A stretch of DNA of 33,879 nucleotides from a virus: IMG/VR virus record IMGVR_UViG_3300032242_003852, positions 1-33,879 of that record; one strand, given 5' to 3'. Below, in pieces: positions 7,131 through 14,850 of the stretch. The notes below the pieces were generated by a model. The model saw only the letters and a list, made by a program, of their open reading frames with translations, was not told the origin of the DNA and searched no databases. Each line of letters opens with the position of its first letter. Within the stretch, counting starts at the first letter, position 1. The position numbers and the translations under genes were made by a program.

Positions 7131-10115
7131 TTAAACAAACACTACGCCGGAATTTGTGACGATGAAGTCGATGGCGATGAACTCGATGACTCGGGTCGGA
7201 ACGATGATGATCTTTCCGTTTAGACGGTTGAGGTCAATGTCGTTCTGTGTGTTGTTCGTCTCGTTCATGATGACCTGGAACTTCTCGACGCCGCTCTGCT
7301 GCTGAATCAGCGCGAGACGCTGCGATGCTTCTGCAACGAAATTGTTGCGAATGATCGGCGTGTTCTGCTCGAAAACAAGGTTCTTCGCGATGTCGGCGAT
7401 GACGCGCTTCACCTCGAGGAGGAGACGACGGACGTTGACGCGATCGAGGGCAGACTTGCTGGCCTGCAGCGTCTTCTGCCCGTAGATGACGAAGCCCTGT
7501 CTCGGGAAGGTGGCGATCGGATTGACCTTGGATGTATAGAGGCGATCCCTGTCGGCCGTGTTGAGTCTCACGGAGACGTTTCTGACGAAATCCAGAGAAG
7601 CACGATTGAAACCGGCCGGGGCGAACCACGGATAAGAAACCTTGTCGTTGAAGCCCAGGGCGCCCAGGGCCGCCACGGAGGCGGGAACCTTGACGCTTCT
7701 GCGGTTGACGTCGTCATACACGTAAACGTCGGGGAAGTATGTCGCCACGTAGCTGTTGTCGGTTGATCTTGCATCGAAGTTACCGGCGGTGACCGAGATG
7801 GACGGAATTATCTTCTGGTCCTCGAAGAGCTCGTTGCCGTCGTCGTCATACGATGAAATGTCCATGACGTACATCGACATGCCGTAATCCTTGATCTTAT
7901 CGGAAGCATAATCCGTGATGTAGGATTCCTTGATGCCAGGAATCGCCAGCAGGTTGTGGTTGACCACCATCGGATCCGTCATGATGTCCACGGCGGTGAT
8001 GAAAGAATTGACGGCATTGTTCTCGGTCGTCGAACCGGCCTGCGGGACCGACGTGACGAGACCGGGCGGGAAGTACGTGGCGGATGCACCATCGTCAAAC
8101 GACGTGGAGCGATCGTTAAACTTTCTGGCCTTCGCATCGAGGAAGTTAATTCCGTCAAAGCCACCGCCCATGATGTTGGTGAACTTTGTGAAGGACGAGT
8201 ACTGATTGAACGTGACAGCATCCAGTTGGTTTAACAGCGAGGCGAACGTGAGTCGATTGGAAAGATTGTAACCGTTGACCGCATACGTCGATGAATCGGG
8301 CTGGGCATTTCTTATGTAGAATGCCGATCTCATTTGATCGTTAATGGTGCCCGTCAACTCGCCGACCGATGTGGCGGCCAGGGCGACGCGTGACAGCGTG
8401 AACTTATTATCGTTGAAGGAGTCGGCTCCTGAGCCGGTGACCAGCACGTCGAGCTTTTCAATTCCCTGGAACTTCGTCAGGGATTCGATCAGCGGATTCT
8501 TCTCGGAAGTTGTGTTCGGATTCAGGGGATCGGTTGTTCTCTCAAACTTGACGCCCCAGTAGAGCTGCGGTGAGGTTAGTTCGGCGACGCCGGGAGATCC
8601 CAACCAGCTGGCGGGTGCATTGGCGGCAGACCCCTTGGTGACCTTCGTCCTGAAGGGAACGGGCGGTGCGATCGAAGCCGACAATCCGTTGGCAGTGGCC
8701 AGAGTCATTCCGAGTCTTGAAAGGCCATCGGGCACAGAGTCTTTTAATGAATTGGTCGTCTTAATAGCCTTCAATCCCCTGAAACCGAACGGCAGGGCAG
8801 TGGCCGGGACCTGCATGTTCTCGACCTCCGAAGAGACGACGACGCGGACATACTTCGACTGGTTTGGATACTTACCGGTCGAGATCATGCGGCGCTCGGC
8901 GCGCTCTGTGGCGTCGAAGTTATAGAAGGACTTCCTGTCACCGATCTTCTTGCCGATGTAGTTGGAAGAATTGGGATTTAAGGAGCAGTCCGTGAACTGC
9001 TCCAGAATTCTTGGGTCCATGTCATTGTCGTTAAAATCTCTGACCTGAACGTTAAAGAGGCCGTACATCGTGGTGGGGTCTGTCGACGCACGAAGATTTG
9101 TGATGGAGATCTTGTAAAGGCTGTTGGCATACGCACCATCGTCCAGGGCCTCGACCTTGAAGAGGTCGTACTCGGTCTTGCCGAAAGGTTGCGAAATAAA
9201 GTGCGTTGTTGACGGCGACTTGTAGCGGGTGTTGAAAGCGCCGTAAGCGTCGCGCAGGTAAGCTCCGTTTGCAGCAGGCAGCGAAGAACCTGACAGGATG
9301 CCGACCTTTTTACCGACTGTCGAGGCGATCTCACCGTCCAGAGCCATGTCCAAATACAGCATGTGTTGCTCTTGGACGAACTTATCGGGATCCCTATTGA
9401 GAAGCTTTCCAAAGTAATTCTGGCTGGAGGGATCGAGTGATACGTTGTACGCCTTTAATCCGGCCTTTCCGTCTGTCATTGCAAAGCTGGGTGTTGATGA
9501 TGAAATGACAAGCTTAAATAAACCTGTCGCGGAAACTGCCGCCTCGTCCGTGTCCGTCGAGACGGGAGCACCGGATGCCATGACACGAAGGCTGGCGCCT
9601 GATGCCATCAGCACGACGCCTCTGATCAGGTTGGCCTTGGCGGGATCTCCGATGGACGAATTATCTGACAGCAACGGGAAGTGCAGCGCCTCGTTGGTCA
9701 TCGCCTCGTGCTCGGCGGCGAGGAACTGCACGCAACCCATGTCGCGACCGGGACCGGCGACGGATGATCCGGATAGGACGAAACCGGCATTGAGCACCGT
9801 TCCGTACTGTTGTGTCTCCGCGATGTCGCCTGTGGTCGAATTTGATCCTGCGCCGAGGACCTTCAGGTACGTCAGCGCCGTCTTATTCTTCAGGAACTCA
9901 TTGGCTGCATACGTGCCGGGTGAGTCGATGGATAGACCACCGAAGACATCCGTAAAACCATTAAAATCTGCGACCGTGACGGGAACGAACGCGGGACCTT
10001 TCTTCGAGGTTCCAATCACCGCGCCGGGAACTCCTGCGGGACCTGTTGTCGTTGGGGCCGATAAATCAATTTCTCTCTCGTAAAAATTTGGTGACTTAAA
10101 TGTTTTTTCTGACAT
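7131..10115 (-). CDS. 18: Tail sheath protein, paralogue B (T4 gp18-like, 994 aa)
   Basis: This is a second complete sheath gene. The N-terminus has EREIDLSAPTTTGPAGVPGA and KKGPAFVPVT. The C-terminus has RVNVRRLLLEVKRVIADIAK, a LVFEQN block and a closing IAIDFIVTNSGVVFV. It aligns with paralogue A at both ends and around KVNPIATFP and VYGQKTLQ. The middle third is much more divergent. The length is again far above T4 gp18. The ATG at 10115 has GGAGGA upstream, within the palindrome at 10124-10135. Tandem order sheath-sheath-tube suggests co-transcription. The proteins might form a mixed sheath or separate zones (inference). No frameshift or loss of core residues is seen, so neither copy looks like a pseudogene. 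Confidence 0.95.
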   Translation of the reverse strand: MSEKTFKSPNFYEREIDLSAPTTTGPAGVPGAVIGTSKKGPAFVPVTVADFNGFTDVFGGLSIDSPGTYAANEFLKNKTALTYLKVLGAGSNSTTGDIAETQQYGTVLNAGFVLSGSSVAGPGRDMGCVQFLAAEHEAMTNEALHFPLLSDNSSIGDPAKANLIRGVVLMASGASLRVMASGAPVSTDTDEAAVSATGLFKLVISSSTPSFAMTDGKAGLKAYNVSLDPSSQNYFGKLLNRDPDKFVQEQHMLYLDMALDGEIASTVGKKVGILSGSSLPAANGAYLRDAYGAFNTRYKSPSTTHFISQPFGKTEYDLFKVEALDDGAYANSLYKISITNLRASTDPTTMYGLFNVQVRDFNDNDMDPRILEQFTDCSLNPNSSNYIGKKIGDRKSFYNFDATERAERRMISTGKYPNQSKYVRVVVSSEVENMQVPATALPFGFRGLKAIKTTNSLKDSVPDGLSRLGMTLATANGLSASIAPPVPFRTKVTKGSAANAPASWLGSPGVAELTSPQLYWGVKFERTTDPLNPNTTSEKNPLIESLTKFQGIEKLDVLVTGSGADSFNDNKFTLSRVALAATSVGELTGTINDQMRSAFYIRNAQPDSSTYAVNGYNLSNRLTFASLLNQLDAVTFNQYSSFTKFTNIMGGGFDGINFLDAKARKFNDRSTSFDDGASATYFPPGLVTSVPQAGSTTENNAVNSFITAVDIMTDPMVVNHNLLAIPGIKESYITDYASDKIKDYGMSMYVMDISSYDDDGNELFEDQKIIPSISVTAGNFDARSTDNSYVATYFPDVYVYDDVNRRSVKVPASVAALGALGFNDKVSYPWFAPAGFNRASLDFVRNVSVRLNTADRDRLYTSKVNPIATFPRQGFVIYGQKTLQASKSALDRVNVRRLLLEVKRVIADIAKNLVFEQNTPIIRNNFVAEASQRLALIQQQSGVEKFQVIMNETNNTQNDIDLNRLNGKIIIVPTRVIEFIAIDFIVTNSGVVFV

Positions 10116-10123
10116 TGATTACA

Positions 10124-10135
10124 TCCTCCGGAGGA
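10124..10135 (-). promoter_or_regulatory. Palindrome overlapping the ribosome site of sheath paralogue B
   Basis: TCCTCCGGAGGA is a perfect 12-bp palindrome that contains the GGAGGA ribosome site nine bases before the ATG at 10115. As RNA it could form only a 4-bp stem with a 4-nt loop, so any masking of the site would be weak. It may be coincidental. Confidence 0.25.
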
Positions 10136-10179
10136 GTCTAAAACTTTTGATAAATATTCTTAATTTTTCAAAAAAACTT

Positions 10180-11433
10180 TTAACTATTCTTTATTCCAAA
10201 TATAAAGGCATCGAGGTCGGTCACGTTGGAGATGACGCTCTCACCGGTCTGTTTGTTGATCACATTGACCTTAGCAGTCCGAGTGTGCTGTTTACCGGTC
10301 ACGGGATCCACGTAAACAATTTGTTTAAATTTAATCGGATTCTCCGCGCGGGCCATCTTATCGAGTGCCGGATCATTTGGCGCGGCGGGATTAATTCTTC
10401 CCTTTTGAAGTGACTTGAGACGACCAAACTGCTTGTCATCCAGCGGCAGGGTCGGATCGTCCACGCCCAGATAAAAATCTGTGTCGCCGACATCTTCGAC
10501 CGGTTCCTCGGTGGCCACATCAAAGCTGACGACCGGTGCAGAAATATAGGACCTCGCCGCAGCGGGCACGCCTGGGGCTTCTGACGCTAGCAGGTAGGAA
10601 TTGACCGAAACGCTAAACTTACAGCGAATTATTCGCTCCTCGGATGACATGTCATCGAAATTGCTATCCGGATTAAAGGTGTTATTATCGACGTGGGCGA
10701 CATACCAGTAGCCCTTGTCCGTCTCAAGCTTGAAGGCATTTCCTTGTGGAAGATACGCCGACATGAGCTTCTCAATCAGCTGATTCATGTGCTGGGTGTA
10801 CTGCGTCCAAAATGTAACTTCGTACTTGATATTAAAGAATTGAGGCGCCGGAATGGTGATGACCTCATACGCATGCTTTCCATCGAGAGGCTGAATGTAG
10901 GCTCCCGCAGAAACGTCATCCTGCAACAGCAGGTCGCCCACACCCGGACGATTCGTCTCAAAAGAACCAGGGGATCCCTTGCCCGGCGCAGCCGCTATTG
11001 AATCCTGATTATTGATTCCCAGTCTATTAAAGGTGTTCTGGTACCCTCTGTCGGTCGAGTGCAACTTTCTTTTAATGACGATGTTACCGGTCTGCTGATT
11101 AATTCCCCTGCCTGTGATGTCTTTGGAAATGTCCTGTGATATCTCGCCCCGAACAATCGTGATGAGCGGGAGTATCAGCGTACCATTCTTGTCCCGCAGG
11201 GCAGTGCCCTTCTTCAGGAGGGCCCACTTTTCACCCGATGCGAAGATGACCGGGGCCTTTTTGACGTCGTCCCTTGTTCCGACGAGAAACTGCATCTCCT
11301 TGTCAAAGGCGTTGAATATGGCTCGATCCACATCCTCGATGCCGCTGGAGGGTATCACGCGGTCGGAAATGAGGCCTGTGTAACCCGATGGAAGACCGCC
11401 TTCACCGCTGTTGGCATTGAACCTATTGGCCAT
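10180..11433 (-). CDS. Probable tail terminator / sheath stabiliser (T4 gp15-position protein)
   Basis: This 417-residue protein has a recognisable core. An N-terminal block RAIFNAFDKEMQFLVGTRDD is followed by APVIFASGEKWALL and LRDKNGTLILPLITIVRGEI, and later by ITIPAPQFFNIKYEVTFW and TQHMNQLIEKLMS. Such blocks occur in proximal-tail stabilisation and completion proteins of T4-like phages. T4 gp15 has 272 residues; the extra length here is mostly a C-terminal extension after about residue 285. Order is gp13-like, gp14-like, this gene, then sheath, matching T4 genes 13-14-15 ahead of 18. The gene starts 2 nt after the stop of the gp14-like gene with a GAGGA site. The function rests on position and partial pattern, so a baseplate or other connector role is possible. 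Confidence 0.55.
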   Translation of the reverse strand: MANRFNANSGEGGLPSGYTGLISDRVIPSSGIEDVDRAIFNAFDKEMQFLVGTRDDVKKAPVIFASGEKWALLKKGTALRDKNGTLILPLITIVRGEISQDISKDITGRGINQQTGNIVIKRKLHSTDRGYQNTFNRLGINNQDSIAAAPGKGSPGSFETNRPGVGDLLLQDDVSAGAYIQPLDGKHAYEVITIPAPQFFNIKYEVTFWTQYTQHMNQLIEKLMSAYLPQGNAFKLETDKGYWYVAHVDNNTFNPDSNFDDMSSEERIIRCKFSVSVNSYLLASEAPGVPAAARSYISAPVVSFDVATEEPVEDVGDTDFYLGVDDPTLPLDDKQFGRLKSLQKGRINPAAPNDPALDKMARAENPIKFKQIVYVDPVTGKQHTRTAKVNVINKQTGESVISNVTDLDAFIFGIKNS

Positions 11434-11435
11434 TT

Positions 11436-12101
11436 CTAATCCTCATCATAGAAGGAGGGACCCGATCCCGTGGTGTCCCCCTCGGGAGAAACTTTTCTGG
11501 TTCCCGTCAGGGGTTCGTCCAGTACCCCGTTCCGCTGCAGGTCACGAACGTCCCCCGTCTCACCTAGCTCGTTGACCGCATAACCGCGCTGCTGCACGAA
11601 GGTGTTTTGAGCCGCACCATCGTCGGTGTACTTTATGTTAGTCGGACCGAGGGGCAGCGCGCGGAACTGACCGTCGCGGGCCTTTGTGGCCGACAGCGTT
11701 ATGCCATCGATCTGGTCAACCTGGCCGTAAATATTGCGTGTGTTGACCATGCTGGATATCTCGTAAAAGACGTCGCCGAAGGAGAAAAAATCGCCGATGC
11801 ACAGCTGAATGCCCTTGTCGAGCATGTCCCTGTACTGTACGTAGACCTCAATCTTATAAGTCTGCTCCGTTCCGAACTTGTTGGTCCGCGTCTCCACCTT
11901 GGCAGAATCGACGAGTGCCTCGATCTCGATGGGCTGGTCGTATATCTTCTGCGTCGACTCGTTGTAGATGCCGTGGGCCAGCGTCTTGCTCTCGGATATC
12001 GGGTAGTAGTATATCTTTTGACCGACGACGTCCTTGATTATCTCCTTGGACAAATCGGAAATTAGATTCTGCTCCCTGGGGGTTATGAACAACCGAGCCA
12101 T
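11436..12101 (-). CDS. 14: Neck protein, T4 gp14-like
   Basis: At 221 residues it is close to T4 gp14 (256). It begins MARLFITPREQNLISDLSKE, then a KIYYYPISESKT block, then QPIEIEALVDSAKVETRTNK, and a central GDFFSFGDVFYEISSM followed by NIYGQVDQI. These blocks are typical of phage neck proteins that join the portal to the tail. The last 50 residues are polar and probably disordered. An SD (GAGGA) lies seven bases before the ATG at 12101. It lies between the gp13-like and gp15-position genes. Its job is inferred from the family and the neighbourhood. Confidence 0.72.
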   Translation of the reverse strand: MARLFITPREQNLISDLSKEIIKDVVGQKIYYYPISESKTLAHGIYNESTQKIYDQPIEIEALVDSAKVETRTNKFGTEQTYKIEVYVQYRDMLDKGIQLCIGDFFSFGDVFYEISSMVNTRNIYGQVDQIDGITLSATKARDGQFRALPLGPTNIKYTDDGAAQNTFVQQRGYAVNELGETGDVRDLQRNGVLDEPLTGTRKVSPEGDTTGSGPSFYDED

Positions 12102-12225
12102 TAAATATCCTCGTCAAAATTACTTATTAATATAACTAAGTAACCGTCGGCCGGAAATTCCCGCATTACGCCATAAAAAATTAAAATAATTCAAATATCC
12201 AAATGGATTGATTAATTTTTTGGAA

Positions 12226-13392
12226 TTATCCGATGATGATCGATTTACCCGCGGGAATGGGTATGTACTTAAGCTGCTTGACGAGATTCTCTGCGCGGAG
12301 GGCGTCGACCTCCATCAGCTTGTCGTGAGTGAAGTTGGCAAGGAACTCGCGAAGCTCCGTCAGCAGCTTCTCCTTGTCGTCGCGGGCCTGTGTGATCAGC
12401 TCGCCGCCGTTCAGCTTCAGGTCGGCGTTCGGAATCGGTATGCTGTCGAACTTGGAGCGGACGAGACCCAACAGCTCCTTGGACAAGGCGAGACAAAATT
12501 CCCTGATCCACTGTCGACCGACGGACGTCACCGTGCCATAGGGTATGACGCCGTACGGTGCGTTCTGTGGACCGGAAACGCCGTTAATAGAGTCATTTTG
12601 GTAAGACGGATTCAGGGGATCCTGCGCAGTCGACACCTTGATGAATAGTTTGACAGCATCCACCGAGACGGACGGCACCGGATATATGCGCAAGTTACGT
12701 CCCATGATCTGGTAACTGAACTGCGAGCGGCGGAGGCGGAAGGCCGCCTCCAGCATGCCGCGACGAAGTGTGTCCTCGAAGATTGGAAGCACGTAGAAAA
12801 CCGTCGAATTGACGTAGGATTCATAGTTAAAATTTGTGGCCAAGAAGTTGGTGATGTTGGAGGCATTGAGCAGGAAGTGTTGCGCGGCCAGCGGCTCAAA
12901 GTGAAACACCTCCTGGACTCGGAGCTTGCTCTTCGTGTCAAGGCTGGCGAATATGTTGCTGCCGGACACGGCGTCCACTAGATTATCATAGATGTCGTAA
13001 TCCTGGACGCCGTTCTGCAGGGTGATATAGCCAAGAATTGAGTCGTAAGATCCACCCGTACCGGCGATGGAGGCATACGGTTCCGCCTGTCGCATCAGGT
13101 ACTCCATGGTGCGCATCGGATACTTGTTCGTCATGTTGGAACCCGTAGGCATTCCCAAAAGGTTTACCAGCTCCGACTTAATCTGCATCTGGTTGACCTG
13201 CTTGGAATACTCCAGCGCGGCCTCCTCAAAGCACGCCCAAACCTGTTTCTTCGTCAACTCAACAGACAGTATGTCGTCGCCCAGCTTGCGCTTTACGAAA
13301 ACGACCATTGAATCCGCCTCGGACTGAAAATCGGTGTCGGAGTCAAAGAAGCCAAAAGGCGTCGGATTTATCGTGCTAGAAAAGGCGGCCAT
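12226..13392 (-). CDS. 13: Neck / head-tail connector protein, T4 gp13-like
   Basis: The 388-residue protein has the neck-family pattern: a helical N-terminus (KKQVWACFEEAALEYSKQVN), a middle block VQEVFHFEPLAAQHFL, a NLRIYPVPS strand and a C-terminal WIREFCLALSKELLGLVRSK followed by LNGGELITQARDDKEKLLTE. T4 gp13 has 309 residues. The protein likely caps the portal after packaging and receives the tail. No Shine-Dalgarno lies before the ATG at 13392, but a TATA-like box (13398-13407) ends five bases upstream, so the transcript could be nearly leaderless. The spacer to the next gene (12102-12225) is AT-rich and shows no clear terminator. Confidence 0.75.
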   Translation of the reverse strand: MAAFSSTINPTPFGFFDSDTDFQSEADSMVVFVKRKLGDDILSVELTKKQVWACFEEAALEYSKQVNQMQIKSELVNLLGMPTGSNMTNKYPMRTMEYLMRQAEPYASIAGTGGSYDSILGYITLQNGVQDYDIYDNLVDAVSGSNIFASLDTKSKLRVQEVFHFEPLAAQHFLLNASNITNFLATNFNYESYVNSTVFYVLPIFEDTLRRGMLEAAFRLRRSQFSYQIMGRNLRIYPVPSVSVDAVKLFIKVSTAQDPLNPSYQNDSINGVSGPQNAPYGVIPYGTVTSVGRQWIREFCLALSKELLGLVRSKFDSIPIPNADLKLNGGELITQARDDKEKLLTELREFLANFTHDKLMEVDALRAENLVKQLKYIPIPAGKSIIIG

Positions 13393-13397
13393 TGACG

Positions 13398-13407
13398 TAT
13401 AAGTATG
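13398..13407 (-). promoter_or_regulatory. TATA-like box just upstream of the gp13-like start
   Basis: On the minus strand CATACTTATA ends five bases before the ATG at 13392. No ribosome site is present. It resembles the boxes at 13804-13811, 14152-14160 and 17168-17183, each close to a start without SD. Promoter function is inferred only. Confidence 0.3.
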
Positions 13408-13423
13408 TCACTCGTCGATCGAA

Positions 13424-13795
13424 TTATCTACGAAATGACTGGGAACGCTTAATGGCGCGCTCCTGGCGGGCGGCCGCCTCCCGTGAGGTGTGCGTTCCAA
13501 GGCGACGACGGTGGCCGGTCCGCGGGTCCTTGTGCTTCGTGTATAGGCACCAGGATTTGCCGCATCGACGAATTATCTCGGAGACCATGCCACGAACGAC
13601 CTCACGAAGGGCCGCCTCGTCGTCGGTCTCCGCGTCGGAAAGTTCCGGATTGTCGGCGTCGGGATCCGTTCCAATGTGCTCGTCGGAGGACGTGATCATG
13701 CCCATTCGGGTGTAGACGGAGGCCGGTCCCGTGTCGATGGGATCGGCGGGACCAAAACGCTTAATGATGTTGCCCAGCCTTCTCTTCTTTGGCAT
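13424..13795 (-). CDS. Small conserved phage protein with C-terminal WCLY...LGTHTSREAAARQERAI domain
   Basis: The 123-residue protein starts MPKKRRLGNIIKRFG and has an acidic middle (residues 38-62). It ends in a short domain beginning KSWCLYTKHKDP and followed by RRRLGTHTSREAAARQERA. Similar short domains (a Trp-led strand, then a turn, LG-x-H, then an amphipathic helix) recur in many phage structural-module proteins, but no function is established that I can name. It lies between an HNH endonuclease and the neck genes. There is no ribosome site before the ATG; a TATA-like box lies eight bases upstream. A role in DNA or RNA binding would fit the basic C-terminus but is speculative. Confidence 0.7.
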   Translation of the reverse strand: MPKKRRLGNIIKRFGPADPIDTGPASVYTRMGMITSSDEHIGTDPDADNPELSDAETDDEAALREVVRGMVSEIIRRCGKSWCLYTKHKDPRTGHRRRLGTHTSREAAARQERAIKRSQSFRR

Positions 13796-13803
13796 GATAT
13801 GAG

Positions 13804-13811
13804 TATATATG
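13804..13811 (-). promoter_or_regulatory. TATA-like box upstream of the 123-residue small protein
   Basis: On the minus strand CATATATA ends eight bases before the ATG at 13795, with no Shine-Dalgarno between. It is one member of a recurring set of AT boxes close to SD-less starts. Its function is inferred. Confidence 0.3.
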
Positions 13812-13820
13812 GAAAGACGC

Positions 13821-14147
13821 CTAACTTTTCCTGCGGTTTGTGAGGACCAGAGGATTATCCTTGACGATCCACTCGTTCATTGGCAGGGGCGGCTCTTCCC
13901 CATCGCGGAACCACATCAGCAACCGACCGGCTGTGGAGTAATAGACGCCAATTATCGTCACCTGACCGGCATGCACCAGGTCGTGGCAGGTGTGGCACAG
14001 GACGGCCAGGTTATTATTGTCGTTGGTGCACCGCGGATCACGCCGCGGGATGATGTGGTGCAGATTAATGGCCGCCGGTCGGTCAAACCCGCAGATCTCA
14101 CACCGATCACGCTGTGGCCTCTCCTGTCCCAGGATTCGTCGTCGCAC
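13821..14147 (-). CDS. Free-standing HNH endonuclease (McrA type)
   Basis: The 108-residue protein has a complete HNH domain. C16/C19 form the first knuckle, H30-H31 is the HH motif (LHHIIPRRDPRC), N43-N46 gives the Asn, C51/C54 is the second knuckle, and H55 and H59 follow (CHTCHDLVH). Such enzymes cut DNA and are common as homing endonucleases in phages. The only workable start is GTG at 14147, because an in-frame TAG lies directly upstream. No ribosome site is visible, but a TATAAT-type box (14152-14160) ends four bases before the GTG. It is transcribed divergently from the plus-strand gene at 14249. It might act as a mobile endonuclease that helped bring in that cassette (inference). Confidence 0.85.
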   Translation of the reverse strand: MRRRILGQERPQRDRCEICGFDRPAAINLHHIIPRRDPRCTNDNNNLAVLCHTCHDLVHAGQVTIIGVYYSTAGRLLMWFRDGEEPPLPMNEWIVKDNPLVLTNRRKS

Positions 14148-14151
14148 CTAG

Positions 14152-14160
14152 TATTATATG
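14152..14160 (-). promoter_or_regulatory. TATAAT-type box upstream of the HNH endonuclease
   Basis: On the minus strand CATATAATA contains a perfect TATAAT and ends four bases before the GTG start, which would give an essentially leaderless mRNA. A plausible -35 box is only TTTTCA at 17 nt. It lies within the 101-nt divergent spacer 14148-14248. Confidence 0.4.
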
Positions 14161-14220
14161 AGAAATAAACGCAAATGAAAAGGCATAATTATAGACCGGA
14201 TCCAAAATCCATCACAGACT

Positions 14221-14242
14221 TCCGGCGGGGACCGGAGAGGAG
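14221..14242 (+). promoter_or_regulatory. 5' hairpin and strong ribosome site of the plus-strand gene
   Basis: A 5-bp stem (TCCGG 14221-14225 with CCGGA 14232-14236, loop CGGGGA) partly overlaps an unusually long ribosome site, GGAGAGGAG at 14234-14242, seven bases before the ATG at 14249. A promoter must lie in 14148-14220. The TATAGA near 14190 is the best -10 candidate but has no convincing -35. Confidence 0.4.
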
Positions 14243-14248
14243 ATCACA

Positions 14249-14740
14249 ATGGCAGTCAAAACAGTTGTCAACGATTTAGGTACCATCATGTACCCAGGCA
14301 GCGGAATGTCGATAGAGACACCGACGAACTTCAACAGCAACATTTCACTGGGCGGTAACCAGCTTGCAGGCGCCACATACAACGTCATCAAGGCTGGTCG
14401 AGTCCTGACGGCCGCAGACAGCGGCGCAATCTTGATTCCCGGCGGAGCGGCTCAAACATTCACACTGCCAACAGCAGCTGCTGGCTTGTACTTTAAGATG
14501 TATGCCGGCACGGCAGCGGCCCACAAGCTTCAGGTATCGAATGGAGCGAAGATCTATGGCAACGCCATCAACATCAACAACCAGATTGCTGCATCCGCAG
14601 AAGGCCAACAGGTTACGAATGCAACGGCCGTTGCATTCGGAGTGGCCCTCCAGACGGGTGACTTCATGGAAGTCGTGTGCGACGGCTACAACTGGTTCCT
14701 CCACGCCGTGACCAACGACCCGCTGACGATCACAGCATAG
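14249..14740 (+). CDS. Probable head decoration / virion surface protein; only plus-strand gene
   Basis: The 163-residue protein is small, Ala/Gly/Thr/Asn-rich and predicted to be beta-rich. It has a block GRVLTAADSGAILI, then TFTLPTAAAGLYFKMYAG, and near the end GDFMEVVCDGYNWFLHAVT. This alternating-strand pattern resembles phage capsid decoration and fibre-associated proteins, but no family is certain. It has a very strong ribosome site and its own downstream terminator, which implies high-level monocistronic expression, as expected of an abundant virion protein. It lies near the major capsid gene but on the opposite strand, between an HNH endonuclease and two other endonucleases, so it may be an acquired cassette. 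Alternatives are a tail-associated adhesin or another secretion-free surface protein. Confidence 0.65.
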   Translation: MAVKTVVNDLGTIMYPGSGMSIETPTNFNSNISLGGNQLAGATYNVIKAGRVLTAADSGAILIPGGAAQTFTLPTAAAGLYFKMYAGTAAAHKLQVSNGAKIYGNAININNQIAASAEGQQVTNATAVAFGVALQTGDFMEVVCDGYNWFLHAVTNDPLTITA

Positions 14741-14760
14741 TCGATAAAAAGAGTTAAAGG

Positions 14761-14794
14761 GAAGCCCGCGATCATCGTCGTGGGCTTCTTTTTT
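14761..14794 (+). terminator. Rho-independent terminator of the plus-strand gene
   Basis: The stem GAAGCCCGCG (14761-14770) pairs with CGTGGGCTTC (14779-14788) with one G-T wobble and an 8-nt loop. Six T residues follow at 14789-14794. It lies 20 nt after the stop of the gene at 14249-14740. Confidence 0.92.
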
Positions 14795-14850
14795 GGAAAA
14801 TAGCGCTTCCAGATTTAACCAGGTTAATTCTTCTTAAGGTGAGAGGGGTT

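Noticed and set aside
12102-12225. Possible terminator or promoter between the gp13- and gp14-like genes
   Set aside because: The spacer is AT-rich, but I found no stem with a T tract and no convincing -35/-10 pair.
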